14,993 nucleotides of DNA from Candidatus Collierbacteria bacterium (GCA_903873735.1 CAIQPO010000039.1:1-14993); one strand, 5' to 3'; positions 1-6,736 are shown, numbered from the stretch's first letter. Made by a program: numbers and translations. The notes: generated from the letters alone by a model not told the origin.

Positions 1-201
1 CGATCTGGGCGCGTGCTCGGCGAGCATCCCGACGGCGGCAAGATCACCGTGCGCGCCGGGCGCTTCGGGCCCTACGTCAATCTCGGCAAGGTCAACGCCA
101 CGCTGCCGAAAAGCATGTCGGCCGAGGATGTGACGCTCGAGGACGCGATCAAGCTGATCGAGGAAAAGGGCGGCGCGCCGAAGAAGACGGTAGTCGCTTG
201 A
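1..201 (+). CDS. topA: C-terminal fragment of DNA topoisomerase I, probably foreign (contig-end chimera)
   Basis: Frame 1 is open from base 1 to a TGA at 199-201. The tail contains GRFGPYV, the signature of the C-terminal repeat domain of type IA topoisomerase TopA, followed by a TLPKSMSAEDVTLEDAI segment typical of alphaproteobacterial TopA; the Lys-rich tail usual after it is missing. TopA relaxes negatively supercoiled DNA, but no catalytic part is present here. The codons are strongly GC-ended, unlike the AT-rich codons that follow. Only about the first 186-194 bases look foreign: from about 189 the +2-shifted frame already reads GSRLMCGDS, which belongs to the methyltransferase. The fragment is open at its 5' end. 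Its identity as TopA is fairly sure; membership in the same genome is doubtful. Confidence 0.75.
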   Translation, partial: RSGRVLGEHPDGGKITVRAGRFGPYVNLGKVNATLPKSMSAEDVTLEDAIKLIEEKGGAPKKTVVA

Positions 202-1055
202 TGTGTGGCGACTCAACTGTAAGCGAAGATGTTCTAAGACTAATGTCTGGAGAAAAAGCAGACATGTGCTTTACTGATCCGCCATACATTCTGGACTATT
301 TAAAAGCTAAAAGACACGGGAACGCAGTAACGGGCTTTGGTGCCAGAAGAGATCGAAGGTATTTGGAAACCGATGTCCTTCCTCCTAACTTCGCCGAGTT
401 ATGGATGAAAAACATCGCCAAGGTCCAAAAAGATCACTTCTCGATAATTGTTTATGAAAATTGGAAGAATATTAGGACTATTTGGGCAGAGATGGAAAAA
501 TATTGGAAGGTGAAAAATATGATCGTCTGGCATTTGCCTAATCGTCATCAAGGATTTTCAGCTAAATATAAATTCTTCAGCAAACACGATATTGCCATGG
601 TGGGAGCATCAAAGGATGTAGATATTGAATACAACCACGAGGAAGAACTAGATGGTCTACAAGAAGAATATGAGACAGCTCTGTATGCCATTTCAGGTAA
701 ACCTCAGTGGGAAGGATACGAGAAAGGAAAGAAGAATCAGCCAACAGACTTCATCGAGTTTAACGCTTCTGATGAGAAGCACTCCGGCCAAGGAGTCATC
801 TTTGGCACCAAACCAATTGAAATCCTCATCCCATACATCAAAGTCCTTACTAAAAGAAATGATCTCATCATCGAGCCATTTGGAGGAAGTGGTTCAACTC
901 TTATTGGGGCAATAAAAATGCACCGACGTTGTTACCTCATGGAAAAATCTCCTGTCTATGCCGAAGTCATTCTAAAACGCTGGGAAAGATTAACAGGCAA
1001 AAAACCAATGCTGTATGAAGAAAAAGGAGAAGGAGGAAATTCTCAATCAGCTTAA
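198..1055 (+). CDS. DNA methyltransferase, N6_N4_Mtase family, 5'-truncated
   Basis: Transfers a methyl group from S-adenosylmethionine to DNA, adenine-N6 or cytosine-N4. Motif IV is TDPPY at residues 26-30 counted from TTG 198, and the SAM-binding motif I is PFGGSGST near 226-233. IV before I is the beta-class order. Relatives are often ParB-methyltransferase fusions in which an N-terminal ParB-like domain precedes the phrase HRLMCGDS; here the sequence begins at exactly that point (RLMCGDS), so the N-terminal region was probably lost at the junction with the topA fragment. TTG 198 and ATG 201 are therefore likely internal codons, not the true start. The 3' end overlaps the next gene by 41 nt. 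Orphan methyltransferases of this kind are common in phages and integrated elements. Sequence specificity cannot be read. Confidence 0.85.
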   Translation: MMCGDSTVSEDVLRLMSGEKADMCFTDPPYILDYLKAKRHGNAVTGFGARRDRRYLETDVLPPNFAELWMKNIAKVQKDHFSIIVYENWKNIRTIWAEMEKYWKVKNMIVWHLPNRHQGFSAKYKFFSKHDIAMVGASKDVDIEYNHEEELDGLQEEYETALYAISGKPQWEGYEKGKKNQPTDFIEFNASDEKHSGQGVIFGTKPIEILIPYIKVLTKRNDLIIEPFGGSGSTLIGAIKMHRRCYLMEKSPVYAEVILKRWERLTGKKPMLYEEKGEGGNSQSA

Positions 1056-1623
1056 AACCACTCCGATAGTGCAGGTGGCTTGTCAAAAAACTGGCGTGAG
1101 TCGAGCCACTTACTATCGTTGGAAAAAGGAAGACGTAGAGTTCTCAGTAAAGATCGAGGAATCTTTACGCGAGGGTAAGGGATATATCAATGACATGGCT
1201 GAATCGCAGATAATTCGGATGATAAAAGAGGGAGATAGGACTGCTTGCATGTACTGGTTAAACAACCATCATTCTGGTTACACATATAAGAGGGTCGAGC
1301 TGCCGCCTGAGCAAACCAAACAAATTATGGACAACATCCGATCGTCTAAAAAACACGATGCCACGATAGCCCTAATCCAAAAAATGATAGATGGTGAAGT
1401 TCCCATTCCACTCGTGAGGCATTTAATTCCAATAATCGAAAAGTTAAAGAAAGATTCATCTACGAAACAAAGTGATGATCTGATAGATATTTTGGCGAGG
1501 ATAATTGATGGGAATTCGAGGGGTAAAACCATGACCAAGGAAGAGGAGGAAAAACTCCGGCTAGACTTCCACGAGATTAGCGGTACTGTTGACACTGATG
1601 AATCAAGCAAATCCACAACCTGA
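1015..1623 (+). CDS. HTH protein, phage terminase small-subunit-like
   Basis: A 202-residue basic protein. An HTH of the kind found in small terminase subunits and resolvase-like DNA-binding domains lies at about residues 18-38 (PIVQVACQKTGVSRATYYRW). It is followed by a helical INDMAESQIIRMI segment and WLNNHH, a pattern seen in phBC6A51-type small terminase proteins. Small terminases recognise packaging sites in phage DNA; in an integrated element the protein could equally be a regulator. No large terminase is visible, so packaging is not supported by context. ATG 1015 lies inside the methyltransferase gene; its 3' end overlaps the recombinase start by 26 nt. The overlaps imply a coupled operon. 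Charged residues dominate the C-terminal 60 positions, which match nothing I recognise. Confidence 0.65.
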   Translation: MKKKEKEEILNQLKTTPIVQVACQKTGVSRATYYRWKKEDVEFSVKIEESLREGKGYINDMAESQIIRMIKEGDRTACMYWLNNHHSGYTYKRVELPPEQTKQIMDNIRSSKKHDATIALIQKMIDGEVPIPLVRHLIPIIEKLKKDSSTKQSDDLIDILARIIDGNSRGKTMTKEEEEKLRLDFHEISGTVDTDESSKSTT

Positions 1624-2923
1624 TATCAGCTACTGTCTCTACGCCAGAAAGTCCTCCGAAAGTGACGAAAGGCAAATAATGTCGATCGATTCACAAATAG
1701 AGGAGATGAAACAACTAGCGAAAAGAGATGGGATAAAAGTAAAAGAAGTAAAAATAGAAAGTCACTCGGCAAAAGAGTCTGGAGCCAGACCAGTCTTTAG
1801 ACAGTTAATTAAAGAAATACTCTCAGGAAAGTTTAACGGTATTCTTACATGGGCACCAGATCGCCTCAGTCGTAATGCTGGCGATTTGGGAACACTTGTG
1901 GACCTCATGGACCAAAAGAAACTACTGAGGATCCAAACTTACAGCCAAACATTTACCAACAGTCCAAATGAAAAATTTCTCCTCATGATTCTCTGCTCTC
2001 AAGCCAAATTGGAAAACGATAACAAAGGGGTAAATGTCGAAAGGGGATTAAGAAATAAATGTAGTTTGGGATGGAAACCCAGCATGGCTCCAATGGGATA
2101 CCTCAATCAAAAAGGAGACGGTCGTACTGATGAACTGGTAATTCTTGATCCGATAAGAGCTCCATTCGTAAAACAAATGTTTGAAAAAGTCGGTATTCAG
2201 GGTCAAAGTGGTAGGGCTGTAAAAAGATGGTTGGACAGAATTGGTTTTGAAACACGACAAGGCGTGCTGTGCCCTCTCAGTAAAGTCCACGCCATTCTAA
2301 GAAATCCATTTTATTATGGTGAATTCGAATTTCCTGCCGGTAGTGGCGTCTGGTACAAAGGCAAACACAAACCACTAATAACAAAAGAGTTATTCGAAAA
2401 AGTCCAAAAACAATTGGAAACTGTACCCAAGACATGGAATAAAAATATCTTTGCTTTCAAGACTCTTATGAAGTGCGGATCGTGTGGAAGCAGTATTACA
2501 GCAGAAGAAAGGTACAGAAAAATTAGATCAGGAGGATATCACAAGCATATCTATTATCACTGCAGGAGATATCTTGACTACGATTGCAAAGAACCATACA
2601 TCGATGAGGACGATTTAATTAAGCAATTAATTGGCTACATAGATAAAATATCTTTCAACCAAGCAGGAATATCCCGAAAAATCCAAGAGGATATTGAGAG
2701 ATACCATCGGCTAAAGACAGATGTTCTTCGCCAAGAATATATGTTGGGTAAATTCGATGGAGACAATGGTATTGTTCCGGGCAAACTAGAATTCAAAGCA
2801 ATGGCTAAAAACTACTTGATCCATATTCTCAGAGGTGGAACATCAGAAGAAAGATTGGAAATTCTCTCATTAATTAAAACAAGATTTGTTCTCAAAAACA
2901 GATCAATAGTAATCAGTAGTTAG
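1598..2923 (+). CDS. Serine recombinase (site-specific integrase)
   Basis: A 441-residue member of the large serine recombinase family, which makes double-strand breaks through a 5'-phosphoserine and rejoins att sites. The catalytic motif YARKSS places the nucleophile at Ser19 counted from ATG 1598. The conserved SIDSQ and PDRLSRN motifs complete the resolvase domain (about 10-150). A recombinase domain follows (about 165-270), then a zinc ribbon with Cys293, Cys296, Cys322 and Cys330. The C-terminal part after the zinc ribbon is short (about 110 residues), making it a small member. A TTG at 1589 is an alternative start, but ATG 1598 keeps the usual short N-terminus before the motif. All catalytic residues are intact, so the enzyme may be active. 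It is the last gene of the element and probably lies near its right attachment site. Confidence 0.92.
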   Translation: MNQANPQPDISYCLYARKSSESDERQIMSIDSQIEEMKQLAKRDGIKVKEVKIESHSAKESGARPVFRQLIKEILSGKFNGILTWAPDRLSRNAGDLGTLVDLMDQKKLLRIQTYSQTFTNSPNEKFLLMILCSQAKLENDNKGVNVERGLRNKCSLGWKPSMAPMGYLNQKGDGRTDELVILDPIRAPFVKQMFEKVGIQGQSGRAVKRWLDRIGFETRQGVLCPLSKVHAILRNPFYYGEFEFPAGSGVWYKGKHKPLITKELFEKVQKQLETVPKTWNKNIFAFKTLMKCGSCGSSITAEERYRKIRSGGYHKHIYYHCRRYLDYDCKEPYIDEDDLIKQLIGYIDKISFNQAGISRKIQEDIERYHRLKTDVLRQEYMLGKFDGDNGIVPGKLEFKAMAKNYLIHILRGGTSEERLEILSLIKTRFVLKNRSIVISS

Positions 2924-2939
2924 CACTTAAAGAAAAAGG

Positions 2940-2968
2940 TTGCTAAGTTAGATTTTTGGTGTTAGATT
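2940..2968 (+). promoter_or_regulatory. Sigma70-type promoter for the 39-aa peptide unit
   Basis: TTGCTA (2940-2945), a 17-bp spacer and TAGATT (2963-2968). The expected transcription start, about 7 nt on, falls at 2975, the first base of the left arm of a long inverted repeat. Confidence 0.5.
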
Positions 2969-2974
2969 ATTCGC

Positions 2975-3226
2975 AGCAGGGAGCATCTCCATACTCACTC
3001 ACCCTATTGGTTACACGGTTACGGGGCAGGCCGTAAATGGCCAATTACCAAAATAATAACTTGGAAGGGGGTGAACCAATAAAATGCCTAAGGCAACAAT
3101 AAAAAGACGGGCAACCGTCAGAGTGACTAGGAAAGTGATAGACAAAGATACTATCGGAGTCAAAATCACACCAGTTAAAGCTGTGCGTCGCAAGCGCAAG
3201 TAACGGCTAAGAGATTGCTCCCTGCT
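2975..3226 (+). other. Transcript with complementary ends enclosing a small ORF
   Basis: The left arm at 2975-2989 pairs with the right arm at 3211-3226 over 15 bp with one bulged T (3216). The right arm is followed by TTTTATTTAT. The predicted start of the upstream promoter coincides with the left arm, so an RNA of about 255 nt would have its 5' and 3' ends paired. Inside are a tandem GGTTAC repeat (3009-3014, 3017-3022), a GGCC/GGCC hairpin (3029-3042) and the peptide gene. I recognise no known RNA family. A DNA-level role as a recombination site or as ends of a small element is the alternative. Confidence 0.45.
3084..3203 (+). CDS. 39-residue highly basic peptide, unknown
   Basis: ATG 3084 to TAA 3201-3203. 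The peptide begins MPKATIKRRATVRVTRK and ends KAVRRKRK. Roughly a third of its residues are Lys or Arg, suggesting binding to DNA, RNA or the ribosome, although no family is recognisable. A strong purine-rich Shine-Dalgarno (GGAAGGGGGTGA, 3062-3073) lies about 10 nt before the ATG, one of the few clear ones in the window. A sigma70-type promoter lies at 2940-2968. The gene sits between the serine recombinase and tRNA-Glu, inside a transcript whose ends can pair. It could belong to the element or to the host. Its coding nature rests on the ribosome-binding site and composition, not on homology. Confidence 0.55.
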   Translation: MPKATIKRRATVRVTRKVIDKDTIGVKITPVKAVRRKRK

Positions 3227-3383
3227 TTTATTTATAGACTTCTTTTGAAGAATTATCCACAATCCAATAACCACCCTTACGGGACTTGAACACGAATTTC
3301 AAGCAATTTAGGAATAATATAGTCGGATGCATCAATACAACGAAGCGACCCTTGCGGATCGCCTCGGAACATACAGAATTTAG
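3227..3383. other. Intergenic stretch with short hairpins, no gene seen
   Basis: I see no gene here. There are three small hairpins: CTTC/GAAG (3240-3251), CTTGAA/TTCAAG (3285-3303) and, on the minus strand, a 7-bp stem with a GCAA tetraloop (3362-3345) about 20 nt beyond the 3' end of tRNA-Glu. The last could end the tRNA transcript, but no U-tract follows. The right attachment site of the upstream element may lie here. Confidence 0.35.
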
Positions 3384-3457
3384 TGACCCCGGCGGGAATC
3401 GAACCCGCGATCTACTGGATGAAAACCAGTTGTCCTGGACCGCTAGACGACGGGGCC
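3384..3457 (-). tRNA. tRNA-Glu (anticodon TTC)
   Basis: The minus strand folds as a full cloverleaf. The acceptor GGCCCCG pairs with CGGGGTC (one G-T) and is followed by discriminator A at 3384. The anticodon stem ACTGG/CCAGT encloses TTTTCAT, giving anticodon TTC. The T-arm is GCGGG-TTCGATT-CCCGC. CCA is not encoded (CTAA follows), so it must be added enzymatically. The gene lies just beyond the serine-recombinase element, but whether it was the integration target cannot be tested because the other element end is missing. Confidence 0.95.
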
Positions 3458-3515
3458 ATGTCAAAAGACAGGATATATTTTAACATTTACTATTCCAAAT
3501 CGCACTAATCTCCTC

Positions 3516-4037
3516 TTACTTTTTCCCAGACTCAAGCCACCGTGTATATTCTTGATCAGCACTCATTGAGTAGAAGGGGAGAGTCCTGATGCTATTAAAG
3601 TCCACCAAGTCGTACGCTTTGGTAAATAAATCTATAAGCATCTCTTTGTTGTAAAACTCAGTAAATTCTGTGATATCCATGGCGGTTACATCTTCAAGCC
3701 CAACCCATTTGTAATTACCAATCTCACCCTTAATCTCGGTAAGGTTTCCTTCAGCTACTACAATAATCATTAATACTGATCTTTTCTCCTGCAAAAGTTC
3801 GTAGGTGCGAAAAATTCCTTTAAGGGTAAGCTTTGATCCCAGGTCAGACATACATTTCCTTTCAAATGTCTCAAGAAGTGACTCTCTGTTGGTAGGTTTG
3901 CCTCCAGGTAGTCCCCAATGTAGTGGCATCCAATCATTGGTTGCTGGCTCCTGAATTAAAAGCACCTTTCCTTCTGCGTTTTTGACGATAATCTTAATTG
4001 CATTTACCCGAGTGTAATCGTAGTCATTTGTGTACAT
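3516..4037 (-). CDS. Nudix hydrolase-like protein with a degenerate Nudix box
   Basis: A 173-residue protein. Nudix enzymes hydrolyse nucleoside diphosphates linked to another moiety, using a Mg-binding GX5EX7REUXEEXGU box. Here WGLPGGKP starts a recognisable box and the first E of GX5E is present, but the RE and EE positions read RK and SD. Three acidic ligands are thus replaced, and activity may be weak, altered or absent. The beta strands before the box (AIKIIV, KVLLIQEP) and YKWVGLEDV after it fit the fold. I chose ATG 4037 because a TATAAT box ends 6 nt before it; the frame stays open upstream only across the neighbour's promoter. A GGAGG lies 16 nt upstream, too far to serve this start. 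Divergent from the gene at 4081. Confidence 0.75.
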   Translation of the reverse strand: MYTNDYDYTRVNAIKIIVKNAEGKVLLIQEPATNDWMPLHWGLPGGKPTNRESLLETFERKCMSDLGSKLTLKGIFRTYELLQEKRSVLMIIVVAEGNLTEIKGEIGNYKWVGLEDVTAMDITEFTEFYNKEMLIDLFTKAYDLVDFNSIRTLPFYSMSADQEYTRWLESGKK

Positions 4038-4043
4038 ACTTTC

Positions 4044-4075
4044 ATTATATATACCTCCAATAAATAGTCTAAAAT
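4044..4075. promoter_or_regulatory. Back-to-back -10 boxes of two divergent, probably leaderless genes
   Basis: Minus strand: TATAAT at 4049-4044, 6 nt before ATG 4037. Plus strand: TAAAAT at 4070-4075, 5 nt before ATG 4081. The whole intergenic region is 43 bp. No convincing -35 is seen for either gene. Confidence 0.5.
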
Positions 4076-4080
4076 TAACT

Positions 4081-5199
4081 ATGGTTGAAACTAATATTCC
4101 GGAAGAGTCAGGCATCACTCCAAACACTCACACTCCCAACTCCGAATCTCCAAAAGACAAAATTATATTCTCCATCTCACCAGCTGCCTTAATACTAATA
4201 TCCATAATTCTTATTGGCCTTACCTCCATCCTATTGGGTACGAAACCAACCCCAAAAACCACCCCACCCACTAATCCAGAAATTGGACAGGAAGTTAATC
4301 CCATCCACAAATCTCCAGCCTGGGTACTTAAGAAAACCACTTCAAATGGTGAAAATATTGTCTTTTCAATCCCAGACGGAGTAGATGCTATTGCTTCCTG
4401 GAAAAACACCATCTACTATGCCAAGCAAGAGTATCAAAATAATATCCAGATTCTTGCATTTGAGCTAGGCACAGACAAATCGTCAGTCTATTATGATCAA
4501 AAGAAAGTTGGCCACTTCTCTGATAGTGGCAAGGGTAGATACATAAACGATCTCCAGGTAATTGGTGATGAACTATATTTCTCAATTGGTGGATATATGG
4601 TTGACGGGGCTACCTTTTACTCCACTCTTCCTTCAGGAAAATTTGTCAAACTAATGGACAACACAAATAGCAGAATCGTTTTTTGGAAAAATAGATACTG
4701 GATACTAGGAGGTGAGGGTGATGCCTGCTGGGGCGTGATGAATTATGCACTTTTTGATATCGACACCAAGAAAGTCACTCCAGTTGCTTCTTCTAACATT
4801 GGCTGTGCAGAAGGTGATGAATTTATCGATATAGATACCAAAGACAGAATGATTATGTCCTACCACACTCCTGGGACAGGAGATGGCGAAGAATTCAGCA
4901 ACGGGATATATCTTAGTGTGTCAGCAATTCCTCTCGCGAGTCCAAAAGAAAAACAAACCCTCATTAGTGAAAAAAATATGCCTAAAGCCATTAGCGCAGT
5001 CTACTATCTAGCAGACTCAAATCAGCTACTACTAGTGGGTAAGGAGAAATATCTCTACGACATCAAGTCAAACAAAATCACTATTACCCAAAAAACACCC
5101 CCCAGCGAAACAAAATCCGACCCTCTGGCTCCTCAAAACCTTGAAGAAAAAATTAAGTCAATTAAGCTGCCTGCAGAGTATAAGTTTGTCAAAGAATAA
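4081..5199 (+). CDS. Single-TM anchored extracytoplasmic protein, possibly beta-propeller
   Basis: A 372-residue protein I cannot assign to a family. A short polar N-terminus precedes one hydrophobic helix (about 33-53), then a Pro/Thr-rich linker (55-72) and a long domain outside the membrane. The domain contains repeated short strands of the type NTIYYAKQ, DELYFSIGG, NRYWILGGEGD, DRMIMSY and QLLLVGKEKYLY, spaced about 40-60 residues apart. This resembles the blades of a beta-propeller, but the blade count is not certain. Two Cys (in GDACWG and NIGCAEGD) may pair. ATG 4081 is chosen because TAAAAT lies 5 nt before it; an in-frame ATG at 4030 would overlap the divergent gene. No Shine-Dalgarno is present. 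A binding or surface-sensing role is only a guess. Confidence 0.7.
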   Translation: MVETNIPEESGITPNTHTPNSESPKDKIIFSISPAALILISIILIGLTSILLGTKPTPKTTPPTNPEIGQEVNPIHKSPAWVLKKTTSNGENIVFSIPDGVDAIASWKNTIYYAKQEYQNNIQILAFELGTDKSSVYYDQKKVGHFSDSGKGRYINDLQVIGDELYFSIGGYMVDGATFYSTLPSGKFVKLMDNTNSRIVFWKNRYWILGGEGDACWGVMNYALFDIDTKKVTPVASSNIGCAEGDEFIDIDTKDRMIMSYHTPGTGDGEEFSNGIYLSVSAIPLASPKEKQTLISEKNMPKAISAVYYLADSNQLLLVGKEKYLYDIKSNKITITQKTPPSETKSDPLAPQNLEEKIKSIKLPAEYKFVKE

Positions 5200-5224
5200 A
5201 AAACCGCACTATTTCTAGTGCGGT
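5197..5224 (-). terminator. Intrinsic terminator of the 448-aa gene
   Basis: Read on the minus strand, a perfect 9-bp stem (5224-5216 with 5211-5203) with loop GAAA is followed directly by six T. It lies 8 nt after the minus-strand stop codon at 5232. On the plus strand only A-residues follow the stem partner, so it mainly serves the minus strand. Confidence 0.85.
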
Positions 5225-5231
5225 AAAATCG

Positions 5232-6578
5232 CTAAACTCCCATCAAGCGGATCATCAGGTCGAAATCGCGGACAAGCTGGTTGGCTCTCATTAGTTGCCG
5301 TGTTTGATCAACCTGCACCCGATAAAACTGAATCGGGCAAGACTGGGACACCATGTCATCATCTTCGTAATCAATCTTGGGATCGCCTGTAAAGTAATAT
5401 GCATTGGCGCCAAGGGGAGCCATCTTCTCTACCGAGTCGACCTCATACTTGAAAAAACCATAGTAGCCCAGGATGGGGGTGGTAAAGACCTGTTGTTCGC
5501 CGACGGGCTCGATCGAGGTCACCAGATACTGTGACTCACCAGAATCCATGACTGACTCAGGTTCTCGATACTCGGTGAACCACTCGCCACTCATCTTTTG
5601 CAAGGTCATCATTCGCACAGGTACCGGGTTCTGGGTAGGGATCATAAGCTCACGCCAGTGTTCAGAAACCAACTCGTGCGCATCCGGTCCTTCAAGTACC
5701 ATCTTCATGTCAGCCTTAAGAGGCACGGCCAATAACCTTGTGCCGTCGTGCCAGCTGTGAACGCTGATCTCAGTTGACAGAGATGGATATTTCTCACCAT
5801 GGTAGTGTACTGGCCAGTTTGCACCCACAGACAGTAAGTGAGCAAAAGCCAGATCGCCATCAGGATGAAGACAATTGTAGGCGAAGTAGGGAAGATTCGA
5901 CTCATCACTGTTTTGCACGATGTAGGGATTCAGCATTGCATCAAACTTCATGAGTCGATTCTTCAGGCGGTGTAAAGCAAGAAGGGCTCGGGGTGCACCT
6001 TCAAGTTTCGGATCAAGCCGGACAGTCAGGAAATCTTGGTGCATCCTTGTGGCGCGGTCGATGAAAGCGGCAGCCGTACTCTCGCCACCTAGTCTGGCAA
6101 TGAGCAGTGGGTCACCCTGCATGGCATCAAGCCGGCGCGTGGCTTCGATGAAAGGATACTGGAAGCGAGCAGCGTAGCTGTCGTAATCCACCACAAAGAC
6201 CGGACCATACTTACCAGCTTCGAGATCCAGGAATTCTTGGTGAGAAATCCGGCCTCCTCGATGGTCACGATCTTTTGACTTGAAGGAGTATGAGTATGCT
6301 TTCTTTACACCCTCAAGTGTGGACATTGGGCCTACGCCATGTGCAACAATCAAAATCAAGTTGCCGGCAGCAGAACGACCCAGATATTCAGCTGATCGGG
6401 TAGTAAAGTAGGTATTCCAAACCCACGCGTCATTGGTAGACGCCAATCGAGCGGCAATTACTTCAGGAAGAGTGGCAATATGTCCACCATCTCCTGCATA
6501 AGTGCTAGCTTGATTCCAAGCAGGCACCATGCCGTCAGGGTGATAAAAACCCATAGGAACAGTTCGACTCTTTGTCAT
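5232..6578 (-). CDS. Conserved-looking 448-residue protein of unknown family, GC-richer than neighbours
   Basis: I do not recognise the family. It has no signal peptide and no TM segment and is probably cytoplasmic. Notable segments are FYHPDGMVPAWNQ (near 12), LILIVAHGVGPM (near 75), RDHRGGRISHQEF (near 104), YNCLHPDGDLAFAHLL and WPVHYHGEKYPSLSTE (middle); these His/Asp/Gly-rich clusters look like an active or metal site. The C-terminal third is rich in beta strands and acidic residues (DYEDDD). Codons are visibly more C/G-ended than those of adjacent genes, which suggests either high expression or transfer. Start ATG 6578 has AAAGGA (6590-6585) 6 nt upstream. The gene is monocistronic, with its own promoter (6674-6646), a 5' hairpin and an intrinsic terminator. 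Confidence 0.85.
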   Translation of the reverse strand: MTKSRTVPMGFYHPDGMVPAWNQASTYAGDGGHIATLPEVIAARLASTNDAWVWNTYFTTRSAEYLGRSAAGNLILIVAHGVGPMSTLEGVKKAYSYSFKSKDRDHRGGRISHQEFLDLEAGKYGPVFVVDYDSYAARFQYPFIEATRRLDAMQGDPLLIARLGGESTAAAFIDRATRMHQDFLTVRLDPKLEGAPRALLALHRLKNRLMKFDAMLNPYIVQNSDESNLPYFAYNCLHPDGDLAFAHLLSVGANWPVHYHGEKYPSLSTEISVHSWHDGTRLLAVPLKADMKMVLEGPDAHELVSEHWRELMIPTQNPVPVRMMTLQKMSGEWFTEYREPESVMDSGESQYLVTSIEPVGEQQVFTTPILGYYGFFKYEVDSVEKMAPLGANAYYFTGDPKIDYEDDDMVSQSCPIQFYRVQVDQTRQLMRANQLVRDFDLMIRLMGV

Positions 6579-6623
6579 CTTTTGTCCTTTCCCGTTTTGG
6601 GGGTTTTAGGATTGAAATGTACA

Positions 6624-6637
6624 CTGGTAAAAACCAG
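6624..6637 (-). promoter_or_regulatory. 5'-terminal hairpin in the leader of the 448-aa gene
   Basis: CTGGT/ACCAG with a four-T loop, beginning 1-3 nt after the predicted mRNA start. Such a position can protect mRNA from 5'-end-dependent decay. Confidence 0.4.
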
Positions 6638-6645
6638 AATGATGT

Positions 6646-6674
6646 ATTATCTCATAAGATTCACGCAGGTACAA
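6646..6674 (-). promoter_or_regulatory. Sigma70-type promoter of the 448-aa gene
   Basis: TTGTAC (6674-6669), a 17-bp spacer and GATAAT (6651-6646) on the minus strand. The predicted start near 6639 leaves a leader of about 60 nt. Confidence 0.7.
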
Positions 6675-6686
6675 ATATAGCAAAAA

Positions 6687-6733
6687 CAAAAAAATCTTCC
6701 ACTAGGGAAGATTTTTTGATTATGTGGGTCAGC
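6687..6733 (-). repeat. Duplicate of the tRNA-Lys 3' end and terminator (copy 1)
   Basis: This 47-bp segment matches 6841-6887 at 45 of 47 positions. On the minus strand it contains the last 8-9 bases of tRNA-Lys (GCTGACCCA) and the following hairpin ATCTTCC/GGAAGAT with flanking A and T runs. The rest of the tRNA body is absent: beyond it only a GACTCGAA T-loop remnant (6742-6749) is shared, offset by four bases. Confidence 0.85.
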
Positions 6734-6736
6734 GAT

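Larger units (their letters stand above)
198..2923 (+). mobile_element. Right part of an integrated element: methyltransferase, HTH protein, serine recombinase
   Basis: Three overlapping genes on one strand with phage or integrative-element functions end in a serine recombinase. The left part is cut off by the contig junction near 190, so neither att site can be identified from one end. The right boundary probably lies between 2923 and the tRNA-Glu gene. No structural phage genes or conjugation genes are visible, so the kind of element is undetermined. Confidence 0.6.

Noticed and set aside
1..201. Horizontal acquisition of topA
   Set aside because: Only a tail fragment is present at a contig end, with a sharp breakpoint through two genes; an assembly chimera explains it better.
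2975..3226. tmRNA or RNase P RNA
   Set aside because: The paired ends suggest a closed RNA, but there is no tRNA-like T-arm or CCA end for tmRNA and none of the conserved RNase P motifs.
3384..3457. tRNA-Glu as the attachment site of the recombinase element
   Set aside because: No duplicated tRNA segment is visible and the other end of the element is missing; large serine recombinases also often use non-tRNA targets.
3228..3464. Minus-strand ORF of 78 codons across tRNA-Glu
   Set aside because: It reads through the tRNA gene and intergenic DNA and has no coding character.
5203..5224. Terminator of the plus-strand gene ending at 5199
   Set aside because: The hairpin is followed by A-residues on the plus strand; the T-run lies on the minus-strand side.
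5473..6177. Plus-strand ORFs inside the 448-aa gene
   Set aside because: They are antisense shadows of a GC-richer gene with its own promoter, ribosome-binding site and terminator.
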